Shown here one piece after another: positions 17,532 through 25,880 of a stretch of 64,000 nt of DNA. Every line of letters starts with the position of its first letter. Position 1 is the first letter of the stretch. The stretch covers positions 1-64,000 of the forward strand of contig NZ_JAGGNU010000017.1 of the NCBI RefSeq assembly GCF_018614915.1, given 5' to 3'. This DNA is from Variovorax paradoxus (GTDB taxonomy: Bacteria > Pseudomonadota > Gammaproteobacteria > Burkholderiales > Burkholderiaceae_C). The notes under the pieces were generated by a model. It was given only the letters and a program-made list of their open reading frames with translations, ran no database searches and was not told the origin of the DNA. The position numbers and the translations under genes were made by a program.

Positions 17532-18488
17532 TCAGGACGTGGTGACGACGGCCTTGAGGAAGCCGTCGGGCCGCCGGCGCGCGAGTTCGAGCGCCTCGCC
17601 CAGACGCGCCAGCGGCAACCGGTGCGTGACCAGCGGCGCCGGATCGAGCACGCCGCAACGCATGAGTTCGACCGCGCCGCGGATGCCCTCGACGTAGCGC
17701 GCGGGATCGCGCTCGTGCGCGTTCACGACATCGATGCCGCGCCAGTTCCACAGCTGCAGGTTGACCTGTCGCGCGCCATCCTGGTGGTAGCCCGCGATGA
17801 CGAGGCGCCCGCGCTCGGCAGTGAGCTCGCCCGCGAGATCGAGCGGCTCCTGCAGGCCGACGGCCTCGATCACGCGCTCGCACCAGCGCCCGCCGGTGAG
17901 CGCCTTCACTTGGTCCAGAACGCGCCCGGGCTGGTCCATCAGCAGCGTCTCGGCCGCTCCCGACTGCCTGGCAACGTCCAGCGCGAAGGGCCGGCGCGAG
18001 ATCGCGATCACGCGGGCGCCGGCATGCGAAGCCAGCCGCGTGAGCAAGGCGCCGAGGAAGCCGATGCCGACGATCGCGACGATCTGGCCCGCCTCGATGC
18101 CGCTGCGGCGGAAGATGTTGACGGCACAGCCGAGCGGCTCGCCCGGCATCGCGACGCCATCGAGCTCGGGCGGCAGCGGCACCACCGCATCGGCATCCGC
18201 CACGTCGTATTCGGCATGCGCGCGGTAGCTGAGCGCCGCCACGCGATCGCCTTCGCGCAACCCCCGGACGCCCTCACCGACTGCGGCGATGCGGCCCCAT
18301 CCCTCATGGCCCGGCGCGCCGGCCGCCTGCGGATAGTCGAACCATGCGCGGCCTTCCCACAGGGGCAGGCTGGATGCGCACACGCCCGAGCCTTCGAGGC
18401 GCAACAGCACCTGCCCCGCTGCGGGCTGCGGCCGCGCGACGTGCGCGAGCTTCGCTTCGCCCGGTGCGCTTATGACGCCGGCAAGCAT
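17532..18488 (-). CDS. Medium-chain dehydrogenase/reductase (alcohol dehydrogenase-like)
   Basis: A 318-residue MDR protein. Catalytic-zinc-type residues are seen in GSGVCASS and in GHEGWG. The nucleotide fold is VAIVGIGFLGALLTRLA. The four-cysteine structural zinc loop typical of many alcohol dehydrogenases is absent, which places it near polyol- or threonine-dehydrogenase-like short MDRs. I use ATG 18488, since the extra 64 residues of the open frame do not look like protein. The start overlaps the epimerase gene by 19 bases. It probably oxidises a sugar or cyclitol alcohol in the cluster pathway. Confidence 0.83.
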   Translation of the reverse strand: MLAGVISAPGEAKLAHVARPQPAAGQVLLRLEGSGVCASSLPLWEGRAWFDYPQAAGAPGHEGWGRIAAVGEGVRGLREGDRVAALSYRAHAEYDVADADAVVPLPPELDGVAMPGEPLGCAVNIFRRSGIEAGQIVAIVGIGFLGALLTRLASHAGARVIAISRRPFALDVARQSGAAETLLMDQPGRVLDQVKALTGGRWCERVIEAVGLQEPLDLAGELTAERGRLVIAGYHQDGARQVNLQLWNWRGIDVVNAHERDPARYVEGIRGAVELMRCGVLDPAPLVTHRLPLARLGEALELARRRPDGFLKAVVTTS

Positions 18489-19582
18489 GCGGCCCTCCAG
18501 CTCTCGCTTGCTTCCGGACGCAGCCCGCGAGCCTGCGGCATGCTGCGCAGTTCGCGCAGCCAGCGGTAGAGGCGGTCGATGCCTTCGGCCGCGTTCACGC
18601 GCGGCTGCCAGCCGGTGGCCTCGCGGAACTGCCGCGTGTCGGAGACGTAGTAGCGCTGGTCGCCAGCGCGCCACTCGCAATGCTCGGTCGCCGGCCGTGC
18701 ACCGTGCAGTACCTCGATGCGGTCGAGCAGGTCGAGCAGGCTGATGACGTTCTTCGGGCCGCCGCCGATGTTGAAGGCGCGGCCGGCGAGACGGTCGACG
18801 TTGCGGTCGGCCAGCAGGAAGGCGTCGACCAGGTCGTCGATGAAGAGAATGTCGCGCACCTGCCTGCCGTCCCCATACAGCGTGATGGGCACGCCGTCGA
18901 GCGCGCGCAGGAGGAAATGCGCGATCCAGCCCTGGTCCTCGGTGCCGAACTGGCGCTGCCCATAGATGCAGCTCATGCGGAACACCACGGTTCGCAGGCC
19001 GTAGCTTCGCGCATAGTCATGCACGTACTGGTCGGCCGTTCCCTTGGAGCAGCCGTAGGGACTGTGGAAGTCCAGCGGCCTGGCTTCCGACACGCCATGC
19101 GCCGCGAGATCCTTCGACGCCGGCGCATAGCGCTGGCCGCGAAGTTCCAGGCGCACGTCTTCGAGCCCGCCGTAGACCTTGTTGGTCGAGGTCATGAGGA
19201 CCGAGGGCCGTTCGCGCTGAACGCGTGCTGCCTCCAGCACGTTCAGCGTGCCCTGCGCGTTGATGGCGAAATCCTCGCGCGGCTCGACCAGGCTGGTGGT
19301 GACCGCGACCTGCGCCGCGAAGTGGAAGACCCGGCTTGCGCGTGCGACTGCGCGCTCGACCGCATCCGCATCGCGGACGTCGCCGAGCACGAACTCCAGC
19401 CCATCGCGGTGCGTGTCGCGCAGCCAGGCCAGGTTGCGTTCGACGCCGGGGCGCGACAGGTTGTCGAAGACCAGCACGCGCTGCTTCTCGCTCAACAGCC
19501 GGTGCGCGAGATTGGCGCCCACGAAGCCGGCGCCGCCGGTGATCAGCGTGAGCCCGCGATGGCTGCCGTTGAGCCGCCTCAT
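18470..19582 (-). CDS. NAD-dependent sugar epimerase/dehydratase (extended SDR)
   Basis: A 370-residue extended short-chain dehydrogenase with TGGAGFVGANLAHRLL at the N-terminus, a catalytic YxxxK (YGCSK) near residue 165, and TSTNKVYG preceding it. The pattern is closest to CDP-paratose 2-epimerase/dTDP-glucose dehydratase relatives. ATG 19582 forms an ATGA overlap with the upstream epimerase. It likely supplies a modified nucleotide sugar to the glycosyltransferases downstream. Confidence 0.86.
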   Translation of the reverse strand: MRRLNGSHRGLTLITGGAGFVGANLAHRLLSEKQRVLVFDNLSRPGVERNLAWLRDTHRDGLEFVLGDVRDADAVERAVARASRVFHFAAQVAVTTSLVEPREDFAINAQGTLNVLEAARVQRERPSVLMTSTNKVYGGLEDVRLELRGQRYAPASKDLAAHGVSEARPLDFHSPYGCSKGTADQYVHDYARSYGLRTVVFRMSCIYGQRQFGTEDQGWIAHFLLRALDGVPITLYGDGRQVRDILFIDDLVDAFLLADRNVDRLAGRAFNIGGGPKNVISLLDLLDRIEVLHGARPATEHCEWRAGDQRYYVSDTRQFREATGWQPRVNAAEGIDRLYRWLRELRSMPQARGLRPEASESWRAACLPAS

Positions 19583-20697
19583 AGCGCGAGCCCTCTTGCA
19601 TCGAGCTCGGCGCTGGCCTCGGCCACGCGGTCCACCGCGGCCTGGCCTTCGAGCCAGGCCGCGAGCTCGGCGAGCCCCTCGTCGAGCTTCACGCGAGGCG
19701 CGTAGCCGAGCACTTCGCGCGCCTTCGAAATGTCCGCATAGCAGTGGCGGATGTCGCCGACGCGGTACTTGCCGGTGATCTCGGGACGCAGGTGTTCGCG
19801 TCCGGTCACGTCGGCCAGGCGCTCGGCGATCTCGCGCACGGTGTACGAGGTCCCGCTGCCGACATTGAATACCTGGCCCGCTGCGGCCGGCGTCTGCAGT
19901 GCGAGCCGGCAGGCGCGCGCGATGTCGTAGACGCTCACGAAGTCGCGCTGTTGCCAGCCGTCCTCGAAGATGCGGGGCGCGCTGTCGTTGAGCAGGCGGG
20001 ACGCAAAGATCGCCAGCACGCCGGTGTACGGATTGGACAGCGCCTGGCGCGGCCCGTAGGCATTGAAGAAGCGCAGCGCGACGGCCTTCATGCCGTAGGC
20101 CCGGCCGATCATCAGGCACAGCCGCTCCTGGTCCAGCTTGGAAAGCGCATAGACCGAGGCCAGTGCCGGCACCTTGCTCTCGGGCGTCGGCACCGGCTGC
20201 AGCGCGGTGCCGTCCTCGTCGCGCCAGTCCCAGTCGCCGCGCCGCAGCTGCTCCAGCGAGCGCTCGCCGACCATGCGGACTTCGCCGCCTGCCGTTCGGT
20301 ACAGGCCTTCGCCATAGAGGCTCATGCTCGAAGCGACGATGAGCTGCTCGACCGGGTTCTCGATCAGCGCCTCGAGCAGCACGGCGGTGCCGATGTTGTT
20401 GACGCGGGTGTAGTGCACCACTTCGTACATGCTCTGCCCCACGCCGACCGCCGACGCGAAGTGGTAGACGGCATCGACCCCGCGCAGCGCGCCGCGCACC
20501 GCTTGCGGATCGCAGATGTCGCCCTGGATCAGCTCAACGGCTGGATCGAGGTAGTCGGGCCGCCGGCCACCTTCGCCATGCACTTGCAGCGCGAGATTGT
20601 CGAGCACGCGCACGCGCAGCCCGTGGTCGAGAAGCTCGTCGGCGAGGTGCGATCCGATGAAACCGGCACCGCCTGTGATGAGTACGAGTTGCGACAT
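19579..20697 (-). CDS. NAD-dependent sugar epimerase/dehydratase, first gene of the leftward operon
   Basis: A 372-residue extended SDR with TGGAGFIGSHLADELL, the SSMSLYGEG serine segment and the catalytic YALSK motif near residue 185. It resembles UDP-glucose 4-epimerase and UDP-glucuronate decarboxylase relatives; the exact activity is undetermined. The ATG follows AAGAAGGG. It heads ten genes reading left to 10677, with gaps no larger than 11 bases, and is divergent from the inositol-phosphate synthase across 227 bases. Confidence 0.87.
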   Translation of the reverse strand: MSQLVLITGGAGFIGSHLADELLDHGLRVRVLDNLALQVHGEGGRRPDYLDPAVELIQGDICDPQAVRGALRGVDAVYHFASAVGVGQSMYEVVHYTRVNNIGTAVLLEALIENPVEQLIVASSMSLYGEGLYRTAGGEVRMVGERSLEQLRRGDWDWRDEDGTALQPVPTPESKVPALASVYALSKLDQERLCLMIGRAYGMKAVALRFFNAYGPRQALSNPYTGVLAIFASRLLNDSAPRIFEDGWQQRDFVSVYDIARACRLALQTPAAAGQVFNVGSGTSYTVREIAERLADVTGREHLRPEITGKYRVGDIRHCYADISKAREVLGYAPRVKLDEGLAELAAWLEGQAAVDRVAEASAELDARGLAL

Positions 20698-20819
20698 GCA
20701 AGCCCTTCTTCTTGTGTTGACGATGGACCGGTCGCGCTTGCGCTGGACCGTGCTGGAGTGCTCGAACTTGCTGCGCGCAACCTGCGACTCCTGTGCGAAC
20801 CAACTGACGAAGACGTAGG

Positions 20820-20833
20820 AACGAAGCTTCGTT
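20820..20833. promoter_or_regulatory. Perfect 14-bp palindrome in the divergent promoter region
   Basis: The sequence AACGAAGCTTCGTT is perfectly symmetric and lies between the two divergent sugar operons, 92 bases before the inositol-phosphate synthase start. Such a site could bind a dimeric regulator controlling one or both operons. I could not identify convincing -35/-10 boxes in the 227-base gap, and no regulator gene lies next to it. Confidence 0.35.
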
Positions 20834-20924
20834 ACGCCACGGCTGAGCTGCGTTGGCGGCGCGCGCGCACATCATGGAGGCACGGCCCGCACGCGCGCGT
20901 GCCCATTCTTCGAGAGGACCTTCA

Positions 20925-22064
20925 ATGAACAAGATTCGGGTCGCCGTGATCGGCGTCGGCAACTGTGCCTCGTCGCTGGTGCAGGGCGTTCACTTCTATC
21001 GCGAGGCACGGGGCAGCGCCTTCGTGCCCGGGCTGATGCACGTCGACATTGCCGGCTACCACCCGCGCGACATCGAGTTCAGCGCCGCCTTCGACGTTCA
21101 TGCCGACAAGGTCGGCCGCGATCTCGGCGAGGCGATCCTGTGCGAGCCGAACAACACGATCCGCTTCGCGGAGGTGCCTGCGCTGGGCGTCCCGGTGCTG
21201 CGCGGCATGGTCGGCGACGGAGTCGGCAAGTACCTGAAGAGCGTGCTCCCCATCGCACGCGGCAAGGCCGTCGACGTGGCGAAGGTGCTGAGGGACACCG
21301 GCACCGATGTTGTCGTCTCCTATCTGCCCGTCGGCTCGACGAAGGCCGCCGAGTGGTACACGGAGCGGGTGCTCGAGGCCGGCTGCGCATTCGTGAACTG
21401 CATCCCGGTGTTCATCGCCTCTTCGCCGCACTGGCAGCGCCGCTTTGCCGAACGCGGCCTGCCGGTCATCGGCGACGACATCAAGTCGCAAGTGGGCGCG
21501 ACCATCGTGCACCGCGTCCTCACGGACCTGTTCAGGAAGCGCGGCGTCCGGCTGGACCGGACCTATCAGCTCAATTTCGGCGGCAACACCGACTTCCTCA
21601 ACATGCTGGAGCGCGAGCGCCTCGAGTCCAAGAAGATCTCGAAGACGCGCGCAGTGACCAGCCAGCTCGGCAATGCGATGCAGTCGAACGACGTGCACGT
21701 GGGGCCGAGCGACCACGTGCCCTGGCTGGCCGACCGCAAGTGGTGCTACATCCGCATGGAAGGGACCACCTTCGGCAACGTGCCGCTCAACTGCGAACTC
21801 AAGCTCGAAGTGTGGGATTCGCCGAACTCCGCCGGCGTCGTGATCGATGCGGTGCGCTGCGCCAAGCTGGCGCTGGACCGCGGCATCGGCGGCCCGGTGC
21901 TGGCGCCATCGAGCTATTTCATGAAGTCGCCGCCGGAGCAGTTCACCGACGACGAGGCACGCGAGCTGGTGGAAGCTTTCATTCGGGGCGATGCCGAAGC
22001 GCTCGCGCCGGAACGCGCGACCGCGTCTCCCCATCGCAACGCACGACGGAGTGGCCAGACATGA
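20925..22064 (+). CDS. ino1: myo-Inositol-1-phosphate synthase
   Basis: A 379-residue enzyme of the prokaryotic Ino1 type. It has the NAD-binding loop [14 protein letters not shown] at the N-terminus, the conserved [12 protein letters not shown] and [12 protein letters not shown] segments in the catalytic core, and SQLGNAM and [19 protein letters not shown] further on. It converts glucose 6-phosphate to 1L-myo-inositol 1-phosphate using an internal NAD redox cycle. ATG 20925 follows AGAGGA. It opens the rightward operon and its stop overlaps the next gene in ATGA. De novo inositol synthesis is uncommon in proteobacteria, so this gene gives the best clue to the cluster product. Confidence 0.93.
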   Translation: MNKIRVAVIGVGNCASSLVQGVHFYREARGSAFVPGLMHVDIAGYHPRDIEFSAAFDVHADKVGRDLGEAILCEPNNTIRFAEVPALGVPVLRGMVGDGVGKYLKSVLPIARGKAVDVAKVLRDTGTDVVVSYLPVGSTKAAEWYTERVLEAGCAFVNCIPVFIASSPHWQRRFAERGLPVIGDDIKSQVGATIVHRVLTDLFRKRGVRLDRTYQLNFGGNTDFLNMLERERLESKKISKTRAVTSQLGNAMQSNDVHVGPSDHVPWLADRKWCYIRMEGTTFGNVPLNCELKLEVWDSPNSAGVVIDAVRCAKLALDRGIGGPVLAPSSYFMKSPPEQFTDDEARELVEAFIRGDAEALAPERATASPHRNARRSGQT

Positions 22065-23032
22065 TCGAGGCGGTGAAGTTCTGGAACGAACCGAACAACA
22101 AGTCGCACTGGGATCTCGAGCTCGACCCCGAATGGACGAGCTACTCGGCGATGGTGAAGCTGGCTTCCGCCGCGGTGCGGGCCGAGAACGCTTCGCTCCT
22201 GCAGGTCCTCGGAGGGCTCTCGCCGATCGACCCCTTCTTCATGCAGCGCCTGCGCGACCACGGCGTGCTGGACGGCCTGGATGCAGTCGCCGTCCATGGC
22301 TTTCCGCTGGACTGGAACCATTGGCAGATCGACGAATGGCCGGCCCGCATCGATGAGATCCAGCGCGTGACGCCGCTGCCCGTGTGGATCACCGAGGTCG
22401 GCATCTCGACCTTCGGCGCCGAGGAGGTGCAGCAGTTCGGGCTGCGCCGTACGGCCGAGCTGCTGCTGGGCCGCGTGCCGCGCATCTTCTGGTATTCGCT
22501 GTACGACCTGCCCAAGGGCTGGCCGGCCACCACGCGCCACCGCGAGGCGGAGGGGTCGAGCTACTACCGCCATTTCCACATGGGGCTGCTGCGCGAGGAC
22601 GGCTCGCCCAAGCTGGCCTGCGATCAGTTCGGCGCGTACACGCCCGCCATGGGCATCTGCCAATGGTTCCACTTCGAGGACCATCGGCTGGACGACGCGG
22701 TGCGCTGGCTGCGGCGCCTGGGCGTGCGGCAGCTGCGCACCGGGCTGAGCTGGGCCGACAGCTTCAGGCCCGATGCGCAGCGCTGGTTCGACCGGCAGAT
22801 GCGCGCGCTCGACGAGTTCGAGCTGACGCTCACCTTCTGCTTCACACCCGAACACCGCGGGATCGCGCCGCACCACACCAGCCCGCCGCTGGTGCCGGAG
22901 GAATACGCGGAGTTCTGCGCCCGCATGGTCCGCCGCTACGCGCCCGGCGCCGGTGCGGCTGCGCCACGCGCCTCCCCCCTTGACCCCATGGATGAGCTGT
23001 CCCTTTCCCCGCCGCAATCGGAAACGAACTAG
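22061..23032 (+). CDS. Clan GH-A glycoside hydrolase-like protein with apparently permuted barrel
   Basis: A 323-residue protein, coupled to the synthase by an ATGA overlap. It has the two acid residues of clan GH-A barrels: Glu10 in FWNEPNN (acid/base, end of strand 4) and Glu112 in WITEVGIS (nucleophile, strand 7). Strand-4 chemistry starts at residue 8 instead of after about 150 residues. The segment that normally precedes it, an [19 protein letters not shown] helix-strand unit followed by [10 protein letters not shown] and [10 protein letters not shown], comes at residues 217-296. The order is thus strands 4-8 then 1-3, as in a circular permutation. There is no signal peptide, so it acts on an intracellular glycoside or is a non-hydrolytic binding homologue. 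It resembles beta-xylosidase (GH39-like) proteins. Confidence 0.78.
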   Translation: MIEAVKFWNEPNNKSHWDLELDPEWTSYSAMVKLASAAVRAENASLLQVLGGLSPIDPFFMQRLRDHGVLDGLDAVAVHGFPLDWNHWQIDEWPARIDEIQRVTPLPVWITEVGISTFGAEEVQQFGLRRTAELLLGRVPRIFWYSLYDLPKGWPATTRHREAEGSSYYRHFHMGLLREDGSPKLACDQFGAYTPAMGICQWFHFEDHRLDDAVRWLRRLGVRQLRTGLSWADSFRPDAQRWFDRQMRALDEFELTLTFCFTPEHRGIAPHHTSPPLVPEEYAEFCARMVRRYAPGAGAAAPRASPLDPMDELSLSPPQSETN

Positions 23033-23041
23033 AGTTTTCGG

Positions 23042-23569
23042 GTGAACGCCTGGCAGCCCAATTTCAACTGGATCACCGAGCTGCTTGCCGTCGGCGGCAG
23101 CTTTCCGTCCGAGCAGGCGGAGACGCTCGCGCGCGAGCACGGCGTGCGCGCCGTCGTCGATCTGCGCGGCGAGGCGGTGCCCGATCCGCACGTGCTGCGG
23201 CGCCACGGCATGACCCTGCTGCACCTGCCGACCGAGGACATGTGCGGCGTCGAGATGCCCGACCTGGAGCACGGCATCCGCTTCGTCAACAGCTTCCTCG
23301 ATGAAGGGCTGGCGGTGCTGATTCATTGCGAGCACGGCATCGGGCGATCGGCCACGCTCGCACTGTGCGTGCTGGTGCACCGCGGAATGTCGCCACTCGA
23401 AGCGCTCGCGCTGATGAAGCGGCAGCGCCCGCTCGTGTCGCCCTCCCCCGTGCAGTTCGAATGCTGGTGCGCCTGGCTCGACAGCTATAGATTCACCAAC
23501 GAGGTCGACTGGCAGTTGCCGAGCTTCGAAGAGTTCAAGGCGCTGGCCTATGCGACTGCGCGACGATGA
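23042..23569 (+). CDS. Dual-specificity/tyrosine phosphatase-like protein
   Basis: A 175-residue cysteine phosphatase. The CX5R loop is HCEHGIGRSA, with Cys96 as nucleophile and Arg102, and a likely general acid Asp66 in LPTEDMCG. The start is a GTG 9 bases after the preceding stop; no strong ribosome site is visible, consistent with coupling. Its stop overlaps the next gene in ATGA. It could dephosphorylate inositol 1-phosphate or a phospho-sugar of the pathway rather than a protein, since PTP-fold inositol phosphatases exist. That substrate is inferred from context. Confidence 0.85.
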   Translation: MNAWQPNFNWITELLAVGGSFPSEQAETLAREHGVRAVVDLRGEAVPDPHVLRRHGMTLLHLPTEDMCGVEMPDLEHGIRFVNSFLDEGLAVLIHCEHGIGRSATLALCVLVHRGMSPLEALALMKRQRPLVSPSPVQFECWCAWLDSYRFTNEVDWQLPSFEEFKALAYATARR

Positions 23570-25311
23570 TGCGGGTCTACGGTGACGTCGTACGGCGAGG
23601 GGCGGCGGACGACGTGCTCGAGCAGCTGCGCGAGCGCCTGGCAGGCGCCTCGGCCGCCGGCCCGGGCCTGCATCGGCACGGCCTGCTGGTGGGTGCGCTG
23701 ATCCAGGCGGGCCAGCTTGCGCAGGGTCTTGCCGACCTGCGCTTCGCGGCTGCCGGCGGCCGCGACGAACCGTCGCCGGTCATCGACGCCGCATTGGCGC
23801 TCACGCGGATGCTGGCGGCGAACTGCGCGCTCTCGTGGAACAGCGATTTCGCTCGCATCGGCGCGCTCCCCGAGGTCGAGCTCGCCGCCTGCGCGGCCCT
23901 CCTGCCGCACGAGGCGATCGAACTCAAGGAGCCGGAAGGCTACGCCTTCTATGCGCTCTATCCCGAAAGCTACCTGAACGCCGCACAGCGGCTGCGTGGC
24001 GGATCCTGGCAGGTGTTCGGCATTCGCAGCATCGGAACCAGCCTCGGCGCCATCGTCGCGTCCGAGCTGGGCGCGAGACGCCTGGTGACCCTGCGGCCGG
24101 CCGGGCATCCTTTCGCACGCAGCGTGGCGGCGGATGCGCTGCAGGTCGACCCCGGCGCGAGCGCATTCGCGGTCGTCGACGAGGGTCCGGGCCTGTCGGG
24201 TTCGTCGATGGCCGCCGTCGCGCAATGGCTGTGCCATGCGGGCGTCGCGGAGGACCGGATCCACTTCTTCGCCGGCCATGCCAACGGACCCGGGCGCGAA
24301 GCGAGCAATTCGACGCGCGACACCTGGAAGCGGGTCCGCCTGCACGTTGCCGACTTCGAACAGGCCGTGTTGCGCGCGCAGCGGCCGGCGCAGCGGCTCG
24401 AGAGCTGGGTCGAAACGCTGGTCGGCCCCCTGCACGCGCCATTGCAAGACATCTCCGGCGGCCGATGGCGCGGGCTGCAGGCGCGCGACACGAGCAGGCT
24501 GCCGCCGGTCCATGCCGCGCGGGAGCGCCGGAAGTTCCTGGCCACCGCCGCGAGCGGCCGCTGGCTGGTGAAGTTCATCGGCCTCGGCCGCGAAGGCGAG
24601 CGCAAGTTTGCGCGTGCACAGGCGCTGGCAGCCGCCGGCTTCTGCCCTCGGCCCGCCGGGCTCTGCCATGGATTCATCGTCGAGCGCTGGCGCGACGACC
24701 TGAAACCGCTGCCCCGGCCCCTGCAGGCCGAACAGCGCGCTCGCCTGGTCGAGCGCATCGGCGACTACCTGGCCTACAGGAGCCGGAGCTTCCCGGCCTC
24801 CGATTCGCCCGGCGCCTCGCCATGGGAGCTCTGGGAGATGGGCTGCCGCAACACCGAGGCGGCATTCGGTTTGCAGGCCGCCCTGGCCTGGCGCTCATGG
24901 CGGCCCATGCTCGACCCTCTCGCCCGCGCGCTGCGCCGCGTCGAAACCGACAACCGAATGCACGCCTGGGAGTGGCTTGCCGGCGATGGCCTGATCCTGA
25001 AGACGGATGCCGTCGATCATCACGCCGGACACGAGCTCGTCGGCTGCCAGGACCTGGCCTGGGACATCGCGGGTGCAGCCGTCGAGTTCGATCTCTGCCC
25101 CGCGGAAGTGCAGCAGCTGCTGGACCGCTGCGGCCACCGACCGGACACCCTCGCGCTGCAGTTCAACCGGCTGTGCTATCTCGCTTTCGAGCTCGGCCGC
25201 CACCACGAAGCGCTGGCAAGCGGAGCGGACGACGACGCCGCGCTGCACGCTGCCGTCGAACGCTACGGCTGCGCGCTGCAGGCGGAACTGGGCGCCCCGC
25301 CGCGGGTCTGA
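23566..25311 (+). CDS. Phosphoribosyltransferase-like domain fused to a kinase-like domain
   Basis: A 581-residue protein. Residues about 80-270 look like a type I phosphoribosyltransferase: the loop RSIGTSLGAIVA (154-165) and the PRPP-type loop VVDEGPGLSGSS (203-214), where two acidic residues precede the Gly/Ser turn. Residues about 310-580 look like an aminoglycoside/choline kinase-type domain: a Lys in RWLVKFIG, a diverged catalytic region near MHAWEWLAGDG...KTDAVDHH, and DLAWDIAGA for metal binding. The usual HGD catalytic triad is not clear. It overlaps the phosphatase gene by 4 bases. It probably adds or activates a phosphoribosyl or phosphate group on a cluster intermediate. I know of no characterised homologue. 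Confidence 0.72.
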   Translation: MMRVYGDVVRRGAADDVLEQLRERLAGASAAGPGLHRHGLLVGALIQAGQLAQGLADLRFAAAGGRDEPSPVIDAALALTRMLAANCALSWNSDFARIGALPEVELAACAALLPHEAIELKEPEGYAFYALYPESYLNAAQRLRGGSWQVFGIRSIGTSLGAIVASELGARRLVTLRPAGHPFARSVAADALQVDPGASAFAVVDEGPGLSGSSMAAVAQWLCHAGVAEDRIHFFAGHANGPGREASNSTRDTWKRVRLHVADFEQAVLRAQRPAQRLESWVETLVGPLHAPLQDISGGRWRGLQARDTSRLPPVHAARERRKFLATAASGRWLVKFIGLGREGERKFARAQALAAAGFCPRPAGLCHGFIVERWRDDLKPLPRPLQAEQRARLVERIGDYLAYRSRSFPASDSPGASPWELWEMGCRNTEAAFGLQAALAWRSWRPMLDPLARALRRVETDNRMHAWEWLAGDGLILKTDAVDHHAGHELVGCQDLAWDIAGAAVEFDLCPAEVQQLLDRCGHRPDTLALQFNRLCYLAFELGRHHEALASGADDDAALHAAVERYGCALQAELGAPPRV

Positions 25312-25401
25312 GCCTCGGCGCTGGCGGGCACGCGGGTTGCCCCATCCATGTGTCGGCAAGACAACCGAGCCACCCGGCACGGCCAGTCCCCAGGAGGTGG
25401 A

Positions 25402-25683
25402 ATGAACTTGAAAACGACGCAGGATTCGATACCGGCCATCATGGACGCCTGCGGCAGCAAGGCGTCGCACAGCTTTCATTACGCGGGATGGGACGTGACC
25501 GTCGGGCTGGATGCCACGCATCCCGACGGGATCATTTCCGGCCATGCGGATCTGTTCGACAACGCGGTCTTCCAGTGCCGGCTGGCGCTCTCCGGCCGGC
25601 ACGACGATGGCAGCAGCGCGATGCACGCGCTGGCCTGCAAGGCCCGCCTGCTGATAGACAGTCGCCGCCGAGGCGAGGCATGA
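25402..25683 (+). CDS. Hypothetical protein, 93 aa
   Basis: The ATG follows a strong AGGAGG. The protein has a Trp/Val-rich beta segment (HYAGWDVTVGLD) and a compact C-terminus with two Cys residues, no signal peptide and no membrane helix. It is 90 bases downstream of the fusion kinase and 197 bases before the interrupted thiamine-diphosphate gene. The function is unknown. Confidence 0.65.
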   Translation: MNLKTTQDSIPAIMDACGSKASHSFHYAGWDVTVGLDATHPDGIISGHADLFDNAVFQCRLALSGRHDDGSSAMHALACKARLLIDSRRRGEA

Positions 25684-25880
25684 ATCCGGCGGCCTGTCGC
25701 CATTGCTACCGGCATGTAAGTCCTGCAGCATCTTTTTCCGCAGATCCCGCTCGTCGGGCGCCGCGAAGACGGGGCCGATGCCTCGCTTCCCGCCGGCGCC
25801 GCGTGTGCGTCCCGGCCGACACCGGAGCCCGGCGAGTGCCCACAATGCGCATGTCTCTGGTGCGTTCCATTGGGCGGTTG

